Shown here: one piece after another, positions 61,201 to 64,000 of the stretch
How the letters are laid out: the number at the start of each line of letters is the position of its first letter
How positions within the stretch are numbered: position 1 is the first letter of the stretch
The notes under the pieces: model-generated
Seen by the model: the letters and a program-made list of their open reading frames with translations, nothing else
Databases searched by the model: none
What the model was told of the DNA's origin: nothing
NCBI GenBank assembly: GCA_019321725.1
Contig: CM033122.1
Span: 14,720,274 to 14,784,273 of the forward strand
DNA: 64,000 nt
DNA from: Paulownia fortunei
Taxonomy: Eukaryota; Streptophyta; Magnoliopsida; Lamiales; Paulowniaceae
Direction: 5' to 3'
Position numbers and translations under genes: made by a program

Positions 61201-64000
61201 CTTATTTTACCTTTAGGAAAGTATTTTTCCTCATTCTAACTCCTGTGTTATAGCATACGCTTTGACTTATTGTAAAAAAAATGAAATTTTCAGAACGTAA
61301 ACTTTTAACATGAAAAAAATCAATTAAAATAAAATTTAATAGAAAAGTCCGAAATATGTACCAACATTTTGGGTCGTTTTTTCAATTTTTAGCCATAATT
61401 AAAAATAAAATTAGGAAATATATTATTTCTCTCAATGAAAATATGTAAGTTTTCCTTAAAATTATACAGTAAAAAGAAAAAAATAATCCACTTAAACTAT
61501 AATTTGAATAACGTAAGTGAGAAATTATGTATCAAGTTTTTTAATTTTTAATCTTTTTAACCTTAATAGTAGGAAAGTATTTTTCCTCATTCTAACTCAT
61601 GTTTTATAGCATGCACTTTTAATTTTTTGTAAAAAAATAAAATTTTTAGAATGTAAACTTTTAAAATGAAAAAAATTAATTAAAATAAAAATTTAATAAA
61701 AAAAATTAAAATAGGTACCAATATTCTGAGTTGTTTTTTTAATTTTTAGCCATAATTAAAAATAAAAGTAGAAAATATATTATTTCTATCAATGAAATAA
61801 TGTATGTTTTCCCTTAAATTATACAGTAAAAAGAAAAAATAATCCACTTAAATTATAATTTGAATACGTAAGTGAGAAATGGGTATCAAGTTTTTAAATT
61901 TTTAATCTTTTTAACCTTAACAGTAGGAAAGTATTTTTCCTCATTCTAACTCCTGTGTTATAGCAATCTTTAATTTAATTAGAAAATTTTTTTTCAGATC
62001 GTAAACTTTTAAAATGAAAAAAATAATTAGAATAAAAATTTAATAAAAAAGACAGAAATATGTACCAATATCTGAGTCGCTTTTTTGATTTTAGCCATAA
62101 TTGAAAATAAAAGTTGAAAATATATTGTTTATCAAAATGGAAATAATTATGTTTTCCTTGAAATTATACAGTAAAAAGGAAAACATCTACTTAAACTATA
62201 ATTTGAATACGTAAGTGAAAAATTGGTATCAATTTTTTAAAATTTTTAATTTTATTTAACCTTAATAGTAGGAAAGTATTTTTCCTTATTCTAACTTCAG
62301 TGTTATACATACGCTTTTAATTTATTAGAAAATAATAAATTTTTCAAAAAACATAAAGTTTTAAAATGAAAAAAATCAATTAAAATAAAAATTTAATGAA
62401 AAAGCCCGAAAAATAGGTACCAACATTCTCAGTCGCTTTTTTATTTTTAGCATAATTAAAAATGAAAGTAGGAAAATATTTGTTATTTAACATTTAATAG
62501 TAGGAAAGTATTTTTCGTCATTCTAACTCCTGTGTTATAGCATACACTTTTAATTTATTAGAAAATAAAATTTTCAGAACATAAACTTTTAAATGAAAAA
62601 AATCAATTAAAATAAAAATTTAATAAAAAAACGCGAAATAGGTACCAACATTCTGAGTCGCTTTTTCAAATTTTAGCCATAATTAAAAGTAAAAGTAGAA
62701 AATATATTATTTCTATCAATGAAAATAATGTGTTTTCTTTGAAATTATACAATAAAACAAAAATAATCTACTTAAAGTATAATTTGAATACGTAAGTGAG
62801 AAATGAGTATCAAGTTTTTAAATTTTTAATCTTTTTAACCTAAATAGTAGAAAATATTTTCTTCATTCTAACTCCTGTGTTATAGCATACACTTTTAATT
62901 ATTGTAGAAAAAATAATTTTTTCAGAACGTAAACTTTTAAAATGAAAAAAATCAATTAAAATAAAATTTTATTAAAAAGGACTGAAATGCACTAAATATT
63001 TTGAGTTGCTTTTTTAAGTTTTAGCCATAATTAAAAATAAAAGTAGGAATATATTGTTTCTCTCGATTGAAATAATGTAAGTTTTCATTGAAATTATACA
63101 GTAAAAAGAAAAAATAATCCACTTAAACTATAATTTGATTACGTAAGTGAGAAATATGTATCAAGTTTTTAAATTTTTAATCTTTTTAACCTTAACAGTA
63201 GGAAATATTTTTCGTCATTCTAATCCTGTGTTATAGCATACACTTTGAACTTATTGTAAAAAAAATGAATTTTTCAAAACGTAAACTTTTAACATAAAAA
63301 AATCAATTAAAATAAAATTTTAATAAAAAAACTGAAATGCACCAATATTTTGAGTTGCTTTTTTAATTTTTAGCCATAATTAAAAAAAAAGTAGGAAATA
63401 TATTGTTTCTCTCAATGGAAATAATGTAAGTTTTCTTTGAAATTATACAGTAAAAAGAAAAAACAATCCACTTAAAGTATAATTTGAATACGTAAGTGAG
63501 AAATGGGTATCAATTTTTTAAATTTTAATTATTTTTAACCTTAATAGTAGGAAAGTATTTTTCTCATTCTAACTCATGTGTTATAACATACCCTTTTAAT
63601 TTATTGTAAAAAAATAAAATTTTCAGAACGTAAACTTTTAAAATGAAAAAAATCAATTAAAATAAAATTTATTAAAAAAGAAAAAAATAGGTACCAACAT
63701 TTTGAGTCGCTTTTTCAATTTTTAGCCATAATTAAAAATAAAAGTAGGAAATATATTGTTTCTCTAAAATGGAAATAATGTAAGTTTTTTGAAATTATAC
63801 AGTAAAAAGAAAAAATAATCCACTTAAACTATAATTTGAATACATAAGTGAGAAATGAGTATCATTTTTTAAATTTTAAATCTTTTTTAACCTTAATAGT
63901 TAGGAGTATATTTCCTCATTCTAACTCCTGTGTTATAGCATACGCTTTTAATTTATTGTAAAAAAATAAAATTTTCAGAATGTAAACTTTTAAAATGAAA
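55221..64000 (+). repeat. satellite block C, forward, about 25 monomers
   Basis: Homogeneous head-to-tail monomers, with spacing of 348-358 bases apart from two shortened intervals. The block continues past the end of the window, so its full length is unknown. Confidence 0.92.

Larger units (their letters stand above)
52590..64000. repeat. AT-rich satellite array, ~352-bp monomer, runs off the window end
   Basis: A monomer of about 348-358 bases recurs across the last 11.4 kb. Landmarks in order: taatttgaatacgtaagtga, gtatcaagtttttaaa, aaccttaacagtaggaaagt, ctcattctaactcctgtgtt, atagcatacg, cagaacgtaaacttttaaaa, ataggtaccaacattctgag, tcgctttttcaatttttagc, cataattaaaaataaaag and gaaattatacagtaaaaaga. 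The first landmark falls at 55271, 55629, 55982, 56337, 56688, 57041, 57396, 57747, 58099 and so on to 63839. Most monomers keep a GGTACC (KpnI) site. Short monomers occur near 59160-59397 and 62203-62785. There is no coding capacity. About two nucleosomal lengths per monomer suggests heterochromatic satellite DNA; whether it is centromeric cannot be told. Confidence 0.95.

Noticed and set aside
52590..64000. CRISPR-like array
   Set aside because: The repeats are ~352 bp, contiguous and non-palindromic, with no short repeat/spacer alternation; this is eukaryotic satellite DNA.

Overview
The window is nuclear DNA from a flowering plant, most likely a eudicot. It has split genes with GT-AG introns, a plant-type mitochondrial ClpB chaperone, a plant armadillo-repeat gene, a PPR relic, dense nests of decayed Ty1/copia and Ty3/gypsy elements, and a long AT-rich satellite array. 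I cannot name the species.

Layout. 1-1201: 3' end of a copia element with its LTR. 1542-6867 (+): an intact six-exon gene for a 217-residue armadillo-repeat protein with one membrane segment. 7216-7624: a hAT-type MITE with an 8-bp target duplication. 8690-13959: a 5'-truncated Tat-type gypsy element with a sense pol and an antisense extra ORF. 13960-20436: two related ~2.1-kb copia LTRs, with a dead minus-strand RT/RNase H between them. 22200-25006 and 33045-35273: two broken copies of one Tnt1-like copia family; the second runs into a 100-N assembly gap (35274-35373). 26126-30079: an Athila-like gypsy remnant. 31141-32518: another copia 3' end with its LTR, flanked by two copies of a ~0.5-kb segment. 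35374-36370: a copia gag relic.

36759-49056 (-): the main gene, a ten-exon ClpB4-type mitochondrial chaperone. Its 5.2-kb intron 7 holds an antisense copia element with both LTRs and a target duplication. Every exon joins in phase, but exon 9 carries an apparent one-base deletion just after the second Walker A motif. Two perfect heat-shock elements lie upstream of its ATG.

49956-50190 holds degenerate telomere-like repeats. They are followed by a LINE fragment (50193-51340) and a broken PPR gene 3' end (51345-51926). 52590-64000, and beyond the window, is a tandem array of a ~352-bp AT-rich monomer in three blocks; the middle block is exactly four monomers in reverse orientation.

Only two host genes look complete, the armadillo gene and clpB4 (apart from its frameshift). 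I found no CRISPR, no operon, no rRNA or tRNA gene, and no convincing new multi-gene system. The features most worth checking are the phase-preserving inverted satellite block, the clpB4 frameshift, and the intronic copia element with its TG...TA termini and internal micro-inversion.
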